Shown piece after piece: positions 51,705 through 62,815 of a stretch of DNA of 64,000 nucleotides (positions within the stretch are counted from its first letter, which is position 1; every line of letters begins with the position of its first letter). Source of the stretch: an uncultured Mucispirillum sp. (GTDB taxonomy: Bacteria > Chrysiogenota > Deferribacteres > Deferribacterales > Mucispirillaceae); the NCBI GenBank assembly GCA_944325215.1, contig CALUZC010000010.1:1-64000 (forward strand). Reading direction: 5' to 3'. The position numbers and the translations under genes are program-made. The notes beneath the pieces were generated by a model. The model did not search any database. It saw only the letters and a list, made by a program, of their open reading frames with translations, and was not told the DNA's origin.

Positions 51705-52346
51705 ATGGGTGGTAAAAAAGACTTAGTTCCTTTTATGGACTATTTAAAGGAGCTTTTTCCTGAAGCAAGATGTGAGCTTATATATAATAACCCTTTTCAG
51801 TTATTAGTTGCTACTATACTTTCAGCACAGTGTACAGATAAGCAGGTGAATAAAGTAACACCTGCTTTATTTACAGAATATCCTGATGCAAAAAGTATGA
51901 GTGAAGCTCCAATAGAAAAAATAGAAGAATTAATCCATTCTACAGGGTTTTATAAAAATAAAGCAAAAAATATAAAAAGTATGGCATATGCTTTAGTTAA
52001 GGACCATAATGGGCAGGTGCCAGATAATATGGAAGAACTTGTAAAACTACCCGGAGTGGGCAGAAAAACAGCAAATGTGGTGCTTGGAAATGCATTTAAT
52101 GTTCCTGGTATGGTTGTAGATACCCATGTAAAAAGGATTACAAACAGATATGGGCTTACAAAAAATTCTGATCCTGAAAAAATAGAGCAGGATTTAATGA
52201 AGATTTTTCCAAAAGAACGCTGGACAGAGCTTTCCCATCAGCTTGTGCTTTTTGGCAGATATTTTTGTGAAGCAAAAAAACCAAAATGCAGTGAATGTAA
52301 AATTATATCATACTGCCCAGCTTATAAAAAAATGGTTAAAAAATAA
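51705..52346 (+). CDS. nth: endonuclease III
   Basis: A 213-aa DNA glycosylase/AP lyase. It has the helix-hairpin-helix LPGVGRKTANVV with catalytic Lys, the catalytic Asp in VVDTHVKR, and the C-terminal [4Fe-4S] motif C-x6-C-x2-C-x5-C (CEAKKPKCSECKIISYC). It removes oxidised pyrimidines. It starts three bases after ubiD and shares a base with the larC start, so the three genes form one unit. Confidence 0.96.
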   Translation: MGGKKDLVPFMDYLKELFPEARCELIYNNPFQLLVATILSAQCTDKQVNKVTPALFTEYPDAKSMSEAPIEKIEELIHSTGFYKNKAKNIKSMAYALVKDHNGQVPDNMEELVKLPGVGRKTANVVLGNAFNVPGMVVDTHVKRITNRYGLTKNSDPEKIEQDLMKIFPKERWTELSHQLVLFGRYFCEAKKPKCSECKIISYCPAYKKMVKK

Positions 52347-53488
52347 TGAGAGAATTATATTTAAATATGACTAGTGGCATATCGGGGGATATGACACTGG
52401 CTCTGCTTATATCACTTGGTGCAGATAAAGATAAAATATCAAACATACTGTCCAAAATATTAAACCAAAAGGTAGAATTATGCCTTGAAACTGTATGGCG
52501 TCAATCTGTTGCATGTAATAAGTTGAATATAAAATGTAATATAGAGGGCGAACCTTTCAGGCATTTTTCAGATATTAAAAAGATGATAGAAAGTTCAGAC
52601 TGTAAAGACAGTGTAAAAGCAAATGCCATAAAATCATTTGAAATAATAGCAGAAGCAGAAAGCAAAGTGCATGGTATCGATATTGAAGAAGTGCATTTTC
52701 ATGAAATAGGTGCAGTAGATACTATTATTGATTTACTAGGTGTAAGTATAGCATTAGATGATTTAGAAATAGAAAAAATTACATCAAATATAGTGCCACT
52801 AGGAACTGGTTTTATAAATGCAGCACATGGGCTTATGCCACTTCCTGCCCCTGCAACACTAAAAATATTACACAACATACCAGTAAATAAATTAGATGTA
52901 GAAGGAGAGCTTGTTACTCCAACAGGAGCTGCCATACTTAAAACATATGTATCAGATTTTACAAACTTATATACTGGTAAAATAATAAAAGACAGCTATG
53001 CAACAGGTGAAAAAGAATTTAATGGTGTTGTAAATATGCTGCAGGGCATAATTTTAGAAAACGGATACAGTGATGAAATAATCCAAATATCTACTAATAT
53101 AGATGATATGACAGGGGAGCAGTTAGGTTATTTATATGAAAAGTTAATGGAAAAAGGTGCGTTAGATGTGGCTTTTATACCTGCTTTTATGAAAAAAAAC
53201 AGACCTGCTTATATAGTAAATATTATATTATCAGAAAAAGATAAAGAAAATATAATATATACTCTTTTTAAATATTCATCTACTATTGGTATGCGTATAG
53301 AAAAAATGAATAGAATCACAATGACAAGAAAAATAGTAGAAAAAGAAGTGCTTGGTGAAAAAATAAGAATAAAAGAGATAACTTACCAAGATATAAAAAG
53401 ATGCAGTCCAGAATATGAAGATATAAAACGAATTGCAGATATAAAAAATATATCAATAGAGGAAGTGTTAAAATATTTTAGGGCTTAA
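52346..53488 (+). CDS. larC: nickel-pincer cofactor protein LarC
   Basis: A 380-aa LarC-type protein that inserts nickel into the pincer cofactor of lactate racemase-like enzymes. The opening LYLNMTSGISGDMTLALLISLG, the metal-rich VHFHEIGAVDTIIDLLG (about 115-131) and the TNIDDMTGEQLGYL C-terminal domain start (about 251) are all present. It is encoded as one continuous frame, whereas some LarC genes are read by frameshifting. No larA, larB or larE is in the window. The client enzyme must be elsewhere. Confidence 0.9.
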   Translation: MRELYLNMTSGISGDMTLALLISLGADKDKISNILSKILNQKVELCLETVWRQSVACNKLNIKCNIEGEPFRHFSDIKKMIESSDCKDSVKANAIKSFEIIAEAESKVHGIDIEEVHFHEIGAVDTIIDLLGVSIALDDLEIEKITSNIVPLGTGFINAAHGLMPLPAPATLKILHNIPVNKLDVEGELVTPTGAAILKTYVSDFTNLYTGKIIKDSYATGEKEFNGVVNMLQGIILENGYSDEIIQISTNIDDMTGEQLGYLYEKLMEKGALDVAFIPAFMKKNRPAYIVNIILSEKDKENIIYTLFKYSSTIGMRIEKMNRITMTRKIVEKEVLGEKIRIKEITYQDIKRCSPEYEDIKRIADIKNISIEEVLKYFRA

Positions 53489-53507
53489 ATAAGTAACCCC
53501 TGAAATA

Positions 53508-55178
53508 TTATTTTACTGGTTTTGCCTTATAATTTTCAAATTCATTTGGAACAGAAACTAATTCTTTTGAACATACATTTAATGAATTATCTAATAAATT
53601 AGTCTTAATATCAGCACAACCTATTAAAGAATGAAATATTGCATCATGAGTAATAATTTTGTTTAGATTATTTTGTATAATACCAAAATTATTATCTTCT
53701 TTTGCTTTATCAGAAAACCATACAGCAAATGGAACAACACCAACTTCTTTTATATGCAGTCTTTCATGGCCGTGTAATCGTAAACCACCTTCACCAAGGC
53801 TTTGCCCATGGTCAGCAGAAAAGAAAATAATGGCTTCCTTATCTTTTAATTTTTCCACTAAAGTATTAAGCAGTTTATCTGTTTCTACAATAGTATTATC
53901 ATATGAGTTTACAAGATGAGATACTGGGCAGTCCAATGCAAAGCTTCCACATAAGGGCTTCCATAAAGCTTCATCATGATTAAATCTTGTATTATAATCC
54001 CAATGGCTTCCATTTAACTGCATTACAATAAGTTTGTTTTTATTATCATTTGCCATAACTTCATCAAAATGTTTTAACAACTCTTTATCATAACCAATAG
54101 AGTAGTCATTATTAAAAAAGATATAATCAGCATCATTAGCAACGATTAGCTGCCCATAATCTGCTGTTGAAATAGCTGTTTGTGCAGAAATAAATGAAGT
54201 ATAATACCCAGCAGCTTTAAATACATTAAAAATAGAATATTCATTTAAGAATTGATATCGTTCCTCTCTACGACGCATATCTGTTAGTAAACATGGAACA
54301 GAACGAGTAGTAGATGTTTCACAGGCATACATTTCTTTAAAGGATAAAAAATTATTTTTTTCCATATAAGGAGTGGTTTGTCTTTCGTATCCATTAATAT
54401 GAAGATGGTCTGCACGTAAAGCATCACTTAATATAAATACAATAATTTTATCACTATCACTGTTATTTACAGCATCAGGCAGTTGTATTGTTTGCCTTTG
54501 ATGAAACATATACCTTAGCATAATATTATTACGTATAAGCTGATAGAAATTTTCATACATTTTTTCTGGCAGTATTTCTAAATCACTACCATATGCCGCA
54601 AGATTCTCTATACGCTGCATTTTTTTTTCATGTCTTAAGTAAGTATCAGGTATTAATCCAAATATAAGCATAACTATACTGATAAAAAAGATTAATAACT
54701 GGTTTGAGTATGGTTTTACTTGAATATACTTAAACCTGATAAATGTGAATATAATACCAATTAAAGCACTAATAGCAAATAAAAAAATTAATGTAGGGTT
54801 AATAACACCTGATGCTTCAATCATATTTGTGGAAAAAACTATTTCAAAAGTGCCTATATTTAAACCCATATGAACATAATCATACAAATATTTTAATCCA
54901 CCTGAAGCAGTAAATGTAAATATAGTGAAAAATGCGAAAATCCATCTGTTTAAAAATGCTATATACCATATTATAAAGTCCCTTAAAACAGATACTATAA
55001 AAAATAATACAAAGACAGGACCTGAGTAGTTAAAATTATTTAAATATGGTATATTAAACATTAAAGAATATAATATAGTTAATATTAATAAAAATATAAA
55101 ATTTTTAAAGACAATTCTTTTATCAATATTACTAAAATATTTATTAATTTTCATTTTAATTGAATTAATTGCCATCAT
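53508..55178 (-). CDS. sulfatase-family phosphoethanolamine transferase-like protein
   Basis: A 556-aa protein with five N-terminal membrane helices (about 20-195) and a periplasmic alkaline-phosphatase-fold domain (about 230-535). The metal and nucleophile motifs are VFILSDALRADHL, ACETSTTRSVPC (Thr nucleophile), and FSADHGQSLGE with HGHE. This is the layout of EptA-type enzymes that add phosphoethanolamine to lipid A, which can alter resistance to cationic peptides. ATG 55178 and 55175 are adjacent and overlap the end of lolA. Confidence 0.85.
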   Translation of the reverse strand: MMAINSIKMKINKYFSNIDKRIVFKNFIFLLILTILYSLMFNIPYLNNFNYSGPVFVLFFIVSVLRDFIIWYIAFLNRWIFAFFTIFTFTASGGLKYLYDYVHMGLNIGTFEIVFSTNMIEASGVINPTLIFLFAISALIGIIFTFIRFKYIQVKPYSNQLLIFFISIVMLIFGLIPDTYLRHEKKMQRIENLAAYGSDLEILPEKMYENFYQLIRNNIMLRYMFHQRQTIQLPDAVNNSDSDKIIVFILSDALRADHLHINGYERQTTPYMEKNNFLSFKEMYACETSTTRSVPCLLTDMRRREERYQFLNEYSIFNVFKAAGYYTSFISAQTAISTADYGQLIVANDADYIFFNNDYSIGYDKELLKHFDEVMANDNKNKLIVMQLNGSHWDYNTRFNHDEALWKPLCGSFALDCPVSHLVNSYDNTIVETDKLLNTLVEKLKDKEAIIFFSADHGQSLGEGGLRLHGHERLHIKEVGVVPFAVWFSDKAKEDNNFGIIQNNLNKIITHDAIFHSLIGCADIKTNLLDNSLNVCSKELVSVPNEFENYKAKPVK

Positions 55179-55761
55179 TAATTACCGTAACATCTTTAGG
55201 CACTTTCTTTTTAAAAGTGCTATCACTTATATTTTTATCTATTTTTACTTTAGAAAAAGTAATAGATGTAGTATTACCTGTGTTATCCTTACTTTGTAAT
55301 TCACTAATAATACCATCTTTAAAAATAATATTAATATAAATAATTCCTGTATTAGTTTTTGGTTTTAATACAAGCATATCTTTTTTTTCTGTTACATTAA
55401 AAGTAGATTTCAGCTTTTGAAAATCCATCAAAACTTGTAAAAGAGCATGTTCTTTTAATTCTTTAGCATCCATTTTAACAAGCTGGTTATTTATTTCATC
55501 ATAATAATCCACCACATCTTTAGTAACAAGATACCATGATTTATAAGGTTCTTTATAATCCCATAATGCTTTTTCTTTCATTTTAATATATACAGAACCA
55601 GCATATACATCATCGCCAAAGTCTTTTAAATTATTTATTTGGTCAAAATCAGCTGAAAATGTATTAACAGCAGCCAAAGTATTAAGCAGTGATGTTTTTT
55701 TGTCAGCTGCAAAAACTGTAAATGATGTAAAAATCATAATTATAATTAAAAGTTTTTTCAT
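55165..55761 (-). CDS. lolA: outer-membrane lipoprotein carrier LolA
   Basis: A 198-aa periplasmic chaperone that takes lipoproteins from the LolCDE complex to the outer membrane. It has a signal peptide (MKKLLIIIMIFTSFTVFA), the LolA-typical FSADFDQ (about 36-42), YAGSVYIKMKEKALWDY region and PYKSWYLVTKDVVDYYDE. It proves a diderm envelope. It lies 15 bases downstream of secA and overlaps the EptA-like gene, so the three are an operon. Confidence 0.9.
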   Translation of the reverse strand: MKKLLIIIMIFTSFTVFAADKKTSLLNTLAAVNTFSADFDQINNLKDFGDDVYAGSVYIKMKEKALWDYKEPYKSWYLVTKDVVDYYDEINNQLVKMDAKELKEHALLQVLMDFQKLKSTFNVTEKKDMLVLKPKTNTGIIYINIIFKDGIISELQSKDNTGNTTSITFSKVKIDKNISDSTFKKKVPKDVTVINDGN

Positions 55762-55776
55762 ATAATTACCTGCCTT

Positions 55777-58371
55777 TTATTGATTAGCTGCACCATGGCA
55801 GTTTTTATATTTTTTTCCACTGCCACATGGGCATGGGTCGTTTCTGCTAATTTTTGGAGCATTCCTTTTTACTGGTGTTTTTTGTTTTGCTTCTTTTTCT
55901 AAACTTCTTTTTTCTTTCATTTGTTTTTCGTTTTCAGCCTGCAGCTGTCTTAATTTACGTGCATTATCAGCTGCTGCCTCTTCAGGACTTTTTTCCTGAA
56001 TTTTTACTCTCATAATAAGCTCAACAGTTTCTCTATTAATTCTATCCATCATATCAATAAAAAGGTTATATGCTTCTCTTTTATACTCTATTAATGGATC
56101 TTTTTGTCCATAACCCCTTAAGCCAACACTGTCACGGAGATGGTCCATTTGAAGTAAATGTTGTTTCCATCTGTTATCAAGGGTATTGATTAATATGTAT
56201 TTTGAAAAATCCTCAAAATGACCTTTAAATTCTTGTTTTCTTTCTTCAAATTTTGTTTCAAAATCAGCATAAAGTTCGTTTTTAGTAACATCTAATATTC
56301 TTGATTCAGCTTTTGATAAATCAACAGTATAACCAAATATCCTTTCAAATATTTTTTCAGCTTCATCTGGGTTTGGGTTATTAGGTGTAATAAAATCTTC
56401 TAAAAGAGCAGATATTACATCATGAGCATATTCTTTAATAAGTTTATCAATATCAATCCCTTTTAAAATTTGAGCACGTAAGCCATAAATTACTTTTCTT
56501 TGAGCATTTGCCACATTATCATACTCAAGTAAGTGTTTACGCATTTCAAAATGGAATGCCTCTACTTTCTTTTGAGCACCTTCAATTGTTTTTGAAATAA
56601 GAGAAGATTCTATTTCTTCCCCACGTTTTAAGCCTAAAGTAGCCATAATACGCGAAAGTTTTTCAGCACCAAATTTACGAAGTAAATCATCTTCTGTGCT
56701 TAAGTAAAATCTACTTTCCCCATTATCACCCTGCCTGCCTGAACGACCTCTTAACTGGTTATCAATACGGCGTGATTCATGGCGTTCTGTCCCTAATATA
56801 AATAAGCCACCAAGCTCCTGCACGCCCTGCCCAAGTTTAATATCTGTTCCACGCCCTGCCATATTAGTAGCAATAGTAACAGCACCAACTTTACCAGCAA
56901 GAGCAACAATTTCTGCCTCTCTCTCATGGTTTTTAGCATTTAATACTTCATGCTTAATTTTTGCTTTTTGCAGCATATGTGAAAGCAGTTCACTTTTTTC
57001 AATAGATATTGTTCCCACAAGTACAGGTTGACCTTTTTTATGAAGCTCATCTATTACTTTAACAATTGCTTCATATTTTTCTTCAGCTGTTCTATATATA
57101 ACATCAGGTCTATCAATTCTGTTTACTTTTCTATGGGTTGGCACAGGAACAACTTCCAAATTATATATACTTTTAAATTCATTTGCTTCTGTAAGGGCAG
57201 TACCAGTCATACCAGCAAGTTTTTCATACATTCTAAAATAGTTCTGGAATGTAATAGAAGCATACGTTTGGTTTTCATTTTGCACATTAACCCCTTCTTT
57301 TGCTTCTAAAGCTTGATGAAGACCATCAGAATATCGTCTTCCTGGCATAAGCCTTCCAGTAAATTCATCAACAATAATAACTTCGCCATTTTGCACAACA
57401 TAGTCAACATCAAGTTTGAAAACTGCATGGGCTTTTAATGCATTATTAACATAATGAAGGTTATCTACATTTTGGATATCATAAAGATTGCCAACTTTTA
57501 ACCCTGTCTCTACAAAGTTTATACCTTCATCAGTTAAATCAGCAGAGCGGCGTTTTTCATCAACTTTATAATGAACTTCTGGCTTTAAAAGTTTTACCAC
57601 ATTATTAACAGCATAATAGCTGTCTGTAGTGCTTTCTGCAGGACCAGAAATAATAAGTGGAGTTCTAGCTTCATCAATTAAAATAGAGTCCACCTCGTCC
57701 ACTATTGCAAAATGTAAATCTCTTTGCACATATTCATCTATATCATATTTCATATTATCTCTAAGATAATCAAACCCAAATTCGTTATTTGTGCCATATG
57801 TAATATCACATGCATAGGCCTGCTTTCTTGAAATATCTATAACTTTTACTGTAAATTCATCTTTATTATCCCACACAACCTGCCTTGAGCCAGTGCTCTG
57901 AATAATACCAACAGATAAACCAAGTGCAAGGTAAATTGGAGCCATCCAGGAAGCATCACGGCGTGCCAGATAATCGTTAACAGTAACAAGGTGAGCCCCT
58001 TTACCTTCAATGGCATTTAAATACATAGGAAGGGTAGCAACTAAAGTTTTACCTTCCCCAGTTTTCATTTCAGAGATTTTGCCAGAATGAAGCACATATC
58101 CACCCATAAGCTGAACATCAAAATGACGCATTTTTAAAATTCTATTACTTACTTCTCTAACTGTTGCAAAAGCTTCAGGTAAAATATCATTTAGACTTTC
58201 ACCTTCTGCTAATCGTTTTCTAAAAATAACTGTTTGATTAAAAAGCGTTTCATTATCGTATGATTTTAATGTTTCTTCAAACGAGTTGATATTGTTTATT
58301 AGAGGGGATAATTTTTTAAATATTTTATCAGGACTAGGTGTAAATAATTTTTCTATTAAATCTTTAAACAT
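55777..58371 (-). CDS. secA: preprotein translocase ATPase SecA
   Basis: An 864-aa motor that drives proteins through SecYEG. It contains the DEAD-type motor with MKTGEGKT (Walker A), [32 protein letters not shown], and [13 protein letters not shown], and ends with the zinc-binding [14 protein letters not shown] that binds SecB or lipids. The frame opens at 58440, but ATG 58371 has AGGAG upstream and starts at the conserved [10 protein letters not shown]. Length is normal for SecA. Confidence 0.97.
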   Translation of the reverse strand: MFKDLIEKLFTPSPDKIFKKLSPLINNINSFEETLKSYDNETLFNQTVIFRKRLAEGESLNDILPEAFATVREVSNRILKMRHFDVQLMGGYVLHSGKISEMKTGEGKTLVATLPMYLNAIEGKGAHLVTVNDYLARRDASWMAPIYLALGLSVGIIQSTGSRQVVWDNKDEFTVKVIDISRKQAYACDITYGTNNEFGFDYLRDNMKYDIDEYVQRDLHFAIVDEVDSILIDEARTPLIISGPAESTTDSYYAVNNVVKLLKPEVHYKVDEKRRSADLTDEGINFVETGLKVGNLYDIQNVDNLHYVNNALKAHAVFKLDVDYVVQNGEVIIVDEFTGRLMPGRRYSDGLHQALEAKEGVNVQNENQTYASITFQNYFRMYEKLAGMTGTALTEANEFKSIYNLEVVPVPTHRKVNRIDRPDVIYRTAEEKYEAIVKVIDELHKKGQPVLVGTISIEKSELLSHMLQKAKIKHEVLNAKNHEREAEIVALAGKVGAVTIATNMAGRGTDIKLGQGVQELGGLFILGTERHESRRIDNQLRGRSGRQGDNGESRFYLSTEDDLLRKFGAEKLSRIMATLGLKRGEEIESSLISKTIEGAQKKVEAFHFEMRKHLLEYDNVANAQRKVIYGLRAQILKGIDIDKLIKEYAHDVISALLEDFITPNNPNPDEAEKIFERIFGYTVDLSKAESRILDVTKNELYADFETKFEERKQEFKGHFEDFSKYILINTLDNRWKQHLLQMDHLRDSVGLRGYGQKDPLIEYKREAYNLFIDMMDRINRETVELIMRVKIQEKSPEEAAADNARKLRQLQAENEKQMKEKRSLEKEAKQKTPVKRNAPKISRNDPCPCGSGKKYKNCHGAANQ

Positions 58372-58411
58372 TTCTGCTCCTAAATATGTGTAATTTATAC
58401 TTAAGGTGGAT

Positions 58412-58440
58412 ATAGTATATTTTTTGTTACATAAAATCAA
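58412..58440 (-). promoter_or_regulatory. promoter of the secA operon
   Basis: On the minus strand TTGATT (58440-58435), 17-base spacer, TACTAT (58417-58412), about 40 bases before the secA start. Confidence 0.5.
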
Positions 58441-58512
58441 GATATTAAATAAATATTCTCAATTTTTTTTAATATTTATTATTATATATTGCAGAATATG
58501 TTGATGGTATGG

Positions 58513-58540
58513 TTAAAAACTATTGCATTTATAGTATAAT
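58513..58540 (+). promoter_or_regulatory. possible promoter of the first hemerythrin receptor
   Basis: TTAAAA (58513-58518), 16-base spacer, perfect TATAAT (58535-58540). The -35 is weak. It lies 47 bases before the receptor start. No sigma-28 motif was seen here. Confidence 0.35.
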
Positions 58541-58587
58541 ATGATAAATTATAAAGATAGGTAAATAACATTAGGGAGTTAAGTATT

Positions 58588-60147
58588 ATGCGCAAAATCA
58601 CTTTATTATTTCTAATTATATCTCTTATTGTTTCAGTTATATTTTTTATTATATTTGGAATTCCATCTGGTATATCAGCACTTATAATAACGATTTTTGG
58701 TTTTGTATTACTTATTCTTTCTGATATTAAGTCGAACTTTTCTATTAAAAGTATATCTATGTATATGGATAATGCATTAAATGGCAGCCAAGAAGTTCCA
58801 GCAAAGGCAAATGGTGTATATATTCCTATGGCAGAAAAACTTCATGCTATCAGTGAAAAAATAACTAATTTATATATAGGTTTTAATTCTGCCCATATAC
58901 ATATTTCAACAATAGCACAGGATATGTCAAAGGTGCAGCTGTCATTAAACAGTAATGTTCAAAATGTAAATGACAGCTTAAATGGTGTATCACACCAAAT
59001 GGTAGATTTGCAAAAGACAGCTGAAAGCGTTAATGGAATGTGTGATAATTCTAAAGTTGCAGCAGAAAAATGCCTTGAAAAAACAAATATGTGTAGTAAT
59101 GCAATGGATAATAATATTGGAAAAATGCGTGAAATGGAACAAACTGTTGATGATATGGTTGCAACTGTTAATGAGTTTGTGGGCTACTCTAATGAGATTA
59201 AAAATAGTATTCAAGGTATTGAGGATATTGCAGACCAAACAAACTTACTTGCATTAAATGCAGCCATAGAATCAGCTAGAGCAGGTGAGCTTGGCAGGGG
59301 TTTTGCAGTAGTTGCAGATGAGGTTAGGAAGTTAGCAGAAAAAACAACATCTTTTACAGCAGAAATTGCAAAGGTAGTATCTAAACTTCATGAAAAGACA
59401 GAAGGTATTTCAATGCAGGCGAATATAAATGCAGAACAGGTAAAAGATGCTATTAATATTACGATTGATACAAGTAAGATTGTGGACGAAATAAGGCAGG
59501 AAACCAGCAATATGCTGCAGGCTACAAATACAATAGTTGGTGCAATACATGGTCAGTATGAAAGTATTGGAACAATAAATAATTCTGTATCAGAAATTTA
59601 TTCTGAAAATAATGTTGCTTTAAAAAGAACCAGTGAAAGCTTAATATTAGGCAGCAACCTTGGAGATATTGCAAATGAATTAAGAAGCCTTACAGGCACA
59701 TATTCTTCTAAAGAGATTAGTTTAAATAACTATATGACATTTACATCAGAACTTTCAGTAGGTTATGATGCTCTTGATGCACAGCATAAAAGGTGGATAG
59801 AATTATTTAATAAAATTTATATGGCACATGTTAATAATGAAAGCGAATTTGAAGTGAAAAAAGTTATAAAAGATTTGGCAGACTATACAGTATGGCATTT
59901 CGGTTTTGAAAATAAGATGATGGAAACTTATAATTATAAAACATATGGGGAGCACAGAGCACAACACGATGATATTTTAGACCAGGTAAGTAAAATTTAT
60001 GAGCAGTTAGAAAATGGTGATGAAATATTAATTGTAAATATATTAGAATTTTTGAAAAAATGGCTAATCAATCACATACTTAAAACCGATTTAATACTAG
60101 GCAGATACCTGTCATCTATTAATGCTGCCCCTGTAAAATGGGATTAA
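58588..60147 (+). CDS. methyl-accepting chemotaxis protein with C-terminal hemerythrin domain
   Basis: A 519-aa receptor. Two N-terminal membrane helices (about 5-46) with almost no periplasmic loop are followed by a cytoplasmic coiled coil and the signalling tip [20 protein letters not shown]. The C-terminus (about 383-505) is a bacteriohemerythrin domain with a complete di-iron ligand set: His400, His437, Glu441, His456, His460, His496 and Asp501. Such a receptor binds oxygen (or NO) in the cytoplasm and signals to CheA. It shares domain plan with the receptor at 60678, with nikR lying between. Its gene is preceded by TTAGGGAGTT. Confidence 0.93.
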   Translation: MRKITLLFLIISLIVSVIFFIIFGIPSGISALIITIFGFVLLILSDIKSNFSIKSISMYMDNALNGSQEVPAKANGVYIPMAEKLHAISEKITNLYIGFNSAHIHISTIAQDMSKVQLSLNSNVQNVNDSLNGVSHQMVDLQKTAESVNGMCDNSKVAAEKCLEKTNMCSNAMDNNIGKMREMEQTVDDMVATVNEFVGYSNEIKNSIQGIEDIADQTNLLALNAAIESARAGELGRGFAVVADEVRKLAEKTTSFTAEIAKVVSKLHEKTEGISMQANINAEQVKDAINITIDTSKIVDEIRQETSNMLQATNTIVGAIHGQYESIGTINNSVSEIYSENNVALKRTSESLILGSNLGDIANELRSLTGTYSSKEISLNNYMTFTSELSVGYDALDAQHKRWIELFNKIYMAHVNNESEFEVKKVIKDLADYTVWHFGFENKMMETYNYKTYGEHRAQHDDILDQVSKIYEQLENGDEILIVNILEFLKKWLINHILKTDLILGRYLSSINAAPVKWD

Positions 60148-60191
60148 TGTTCTAAAATTACATATTTTTTTGTAAAAAGTGTAAAATTTAC

Positions 60192-60220
60192 TTGATTATC
60201 AAAAGAAAGTAGAGTAAATT
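60192..60220 (+). promoter_or_regulatory. possible promoter of nikR
   Basis: TTGATT (60192-60197), 17-base spacer, TAAATT (60215-60220), 30 bases before the nikR start. The sequence around 60170-60192 is AT-rich and could hold an operator, but no consensus is evident. Confidence 0.4.
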
Positions 60221-60250
60221 AATGGACATTTAGAGGTGGAGTAATAAAAT

Positions 60251-60661
60251 ATGTCTGAGCTTACAAGGTTTGGAGTATCTCTTGAAAAGGATTTATTAGA
60301 TAAGTTTGATGAACATATCAAAAAGCAGTCATATGAGACACGTTCTAAGGCTATTTCTGACCTTATAAAAGAACATGTAGAAGCCGATATTATACAAAAT
60401 GATGGAGTTCTTGCAGGTGCTGTTACATTCTTATACAGCCACCACAATAAAGATTTAGTTTCAAAGCTTTTAGAAGTGCAGCATGATACTCATAATTTAA
60501 TAATTTCTATGCAGCATATCCATTTAGACCATGATACATGTCTAGAAATACTAGCAGTTAGGGGAGAAAGTTCTCAAGTTAGAGATTTATATTATAAAAT
60601 TAAAGCATTAAAAGGTGTTAAATTGGCATCAATTAGTGCCACATCTATATCTGACTTGTAA
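60251..60661 (+). CDS. nikR: nickel-responsive regulator NikR
   Basis: A 136-aa ribbon-helix-helix repressor. The DNA-binding part (1-45, LTRFGVSLEKDLLDKFD) is followed by an ACT-like nickel domain with the square-planar ligands His78, His89, His91 and Cys97, exactly two residues later than E. coli His76, His87, His89 and Cys95. It should repress nickel uptake or nickel-enzyme genes when nickel is high. AGGTGGAG gives a good ribosome-binding site. The nearest nickel gene is larC, 7 kb away. Its place between two oxygen receptors is unusual. Confidence 0.95.
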   Translation: MSELTRFGVSLEKDLLDKFDEHIKKQSYETRSKAISDLIKEHVEADIIQNDGVLAGAVTFLYSHHNKDLVSKLLEVQHDTHNLIISMQHIHLDHDTCLEILAVRGESSQVRDLYYKIKALKGVKLASISATSISDL

Positions 60662-60677
60662 TGTTAAGGAGTTATAA

Positions 60678-62219
60678 ATGAGGATTTTAAGTTTAATTTA
60701 TACTGGTGTTGCGTTACTTGCTACAATCATCATTTGGATTGTAACAGATGTTCACACAATTTACGGTGCAATAGTAATTTTTATATTGTCTAGTGTTACT
60801 AATTTAGCAAAAGATGCGATATTCTATAAGCAGATGAAAATATTAAATGATTATATTGATATTGCGTTAGTTAGTTGCCCTACTCATCCACCACAAACAA
60901 CTGGCAGGTTTTCATATATAGGCAAGCATGTTCATGAACTTTCAGATAAATTATGCACATTAGGAGCACATTTTAGAAATGCACAAGTTCGTGTTGCTGC
61001 AGCTGCATCAGATTTAACATCTGTTCAGTCTAACTTGTATGACAATGTAATGACAGTAAATGAAAGTTTAAGTAATGTATCAAGAGAAGTTCATGATTTA
61101 AAAGATACATCAGAACATGTTAAATCTATATGTGATGATTCTCAGCGTGCTGCAGAGTTATGCCTTTCAAAAACAAGTCAGGCAGGCAGTGCTATGGAAA
61201 CAAATATTTTAAAAATGCAGCAGATACAAGAAACAGTTAATACGATAGTTGCCACTATGGGTGACTTTGTGATTTATTCTAATGATATCAAACAAAGTAT
61301 TGGAAATATTACAGATATTGCAGACCAAACAAACCTTCTTGCATTAAATGCAGCAATTGAAGCAGCAAGAGCTGGTGAATCTGGTAGAGGGTTTGCTGTA
61401 GTTGCTGATGAGGTTAGAAAGTTGGCAGAAAAAACTACATCATTTACTGGTGAAATAGAAAAAGTTGTTGATAAACTTCACTCAAGAACATCAGAAATAT
61501 CATCACAAGTAAATGTTAATGCAGACCAGGTGAAAGAAGCTATTGGCGTTACAATGGACGCAGGTGCAATTGTTATTGAAATCCGCGAAGAAACTAAAGG
61601 CATGCTTGATATTACAAAAAATATTGTTAATGCAATGGTAGACCAAAATGATGGTATTTCTACTATTACAAAATCTATTGAGCAGGTATATGAAGAAAAT
61701 GGTATAGCGTTAAATAGAACACTTGAAAGCCAAAAACTTGGTAACAACCTTGATAATATAGCCAGTGAGATGAAAGATAATTCAAAAGGCTATGCTGCAG
61801 GGGAAGACCAGTTTATGACATTTACTTCTGCATTATCTGTTGGGTATAATGCAATAGATGAGCAGCATATTAGGTGGATTGAGCTTATTAATGCAGTATA
61901 TAAATCTCTTGAATCAGGCTCATCAAAAGAAAAACTTGGTATGGTTTTAAAAGACCTAGTAGATTATACTGTATGGCATTTTGGATTTGAAAATAAAATG
62001 ATGACAGAGTATAATTACCCTGAAAAAGACAGCCACATGAAACTTCATAGAGATTTTATTGCAGAAATTAAAAAACTAGAAGAAAGATATAATTCTGGTG
62101 AAGATATTATGGGTGTAAACGTTCTTGAATTCTTAAAAAACTGGTTATCAGACCATATTATGAAAATAGATACAAAACTTGGTGCATACCTTGAATCACA
62201 AGGGGCAAAACCAGTATAA
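60678..62219 (+). CDS. second methyl-accepting chemotaxis protein with C-terminal hemerythrin domain
   Basis: A 513-aa paralogue of the receptor at 58588, with the same plan: two membrane helices (about 3-45), coiled coil, signalling tip [20 protein letters not shown], and a hemerythrin domain (about 380-502). Ligands are His397, His434, Glu438, His453, His457, His493 and Asp498. The two hemerythrin domains share long identical runs such as [14 protein letters not shown], while the linker parts differ more. The gene starts 16 bases after nikR (AAGGAG upstream), so it is probably co-transcribed with the regulator. Confidence 0.93.
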   Translation: MRILSLIYTGVALLATIIIWIVTDVHTIYGAIVIFILSSVTNLAKDAIFYKQMKILNDYIDIALVSCPTHPPQTTGRFSYIGKHVHELSDKLCTLGAHFRNAQVRVAAAASDLTSVQSNLYDNVMTVNESLSNVSREVHDLKDTSEHVKSICDDSQRAAELCLSKTSQAGSAMETNILKMQQIQETVNTIVATMGDFVIYSNDIKQSIGNITDIADQTNLLALNAAIEAARAGESGRGFAVVADEVRKLAEKTTSFTGEIEKVVDKLHSRTSEISSQVNVNADQVKEAIGVTMDAGAIVIEIREETKGMLDITKNIVNAMVDQNDGISTITKSIEQVYEENGIALNRTLESQKLGNNLDNIASEMKDNSKGYAAGEDQFMTFTSALSVGYNAIDEQHIRWIELINAVYKSLESGSSKEKLGMVLKDLVDYTVWHFGFENKMMTEYNYPEKDSHMKLHRDFIAEIKKLEERYNSGEDIMGVNVLEFLKNWLSDHIMKIDTKLGAYLESQGAKPV

Positions 62220-62252
62220 AATTAAATATTTTAAACATAATATTTATATGTG

Positions 62253-62283
62253 AAAAAGCAGGTTTTTATACCTGCTTTTTTTA
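62253..62283 (+). terminator. rho-independent terminator after the second receptor
   Basis: A 10-bp stem AAAAAGCAGG/CCTGCTTTTT with an 8-base loop and further T residues. Confidence 0.9.
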
Positions 62284-62815
62284 TATTATTCATCTTATAT
62301 AATCTTTAAAAGTATAATAAGTATATATTATAAAAAATAATTTATAATAAATTTAATATATATTCAAATTTAGATAAGTTATATAATTAATAAAACCATA
62401 TTTAATGGAAATAATTAAATATAGATGCCAAATTATACAAAAGTAATCAATTATCTTTAAATTTAAAACCACAAATATTATAAACATTAGAATTAATATG
62501 TTGATATAAATTTTAAGTATGTCTATAATTTGATGTCTTTTCTACTTAGTTTTTCTTTGTTTTACATACTATATAAATAAAATGGTAATAATATGCTTTC
62601 AGTAATATTTTATGAATTTATCATATAACTTGAAAGATTAAATAATACCCTAATTTATCACTAATATATAAATATAGCACCATGAAGTAGATTGAATATA
62701 AAAACAAATATGAAATTACAATAATTATTATAATAAATTTTAGGAACGACTAAAATAAATTTATTGACATTAAACAAAATATAGGATAATAATAAAATAA
62801 AAAAAGGAGAAAAAT
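62284..62815. other. 532-bp AT-rich noncoding stretch
   Basis: I see no coding frame, RNA gene, strong hairpin or repeat here. Base composition is over 75% A+T. Near its right end lies the promoter at 62764-62790 for the next gene. Such an empty stretch before exported genes may mark an insertion or decay boundary. Confidence 0.6.
62764..62790 (+). promoter_or_regulatory. promoter of the 62816 gene
   Basis: Perfect TTGACA (62764-62769) with GATAAT at 62785-62790 (15-base spacer) or TAATAA at 62787-62792 (17-base spacer). AAAGGAG precedes the ATG at 62816. Confidence 0.5.
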
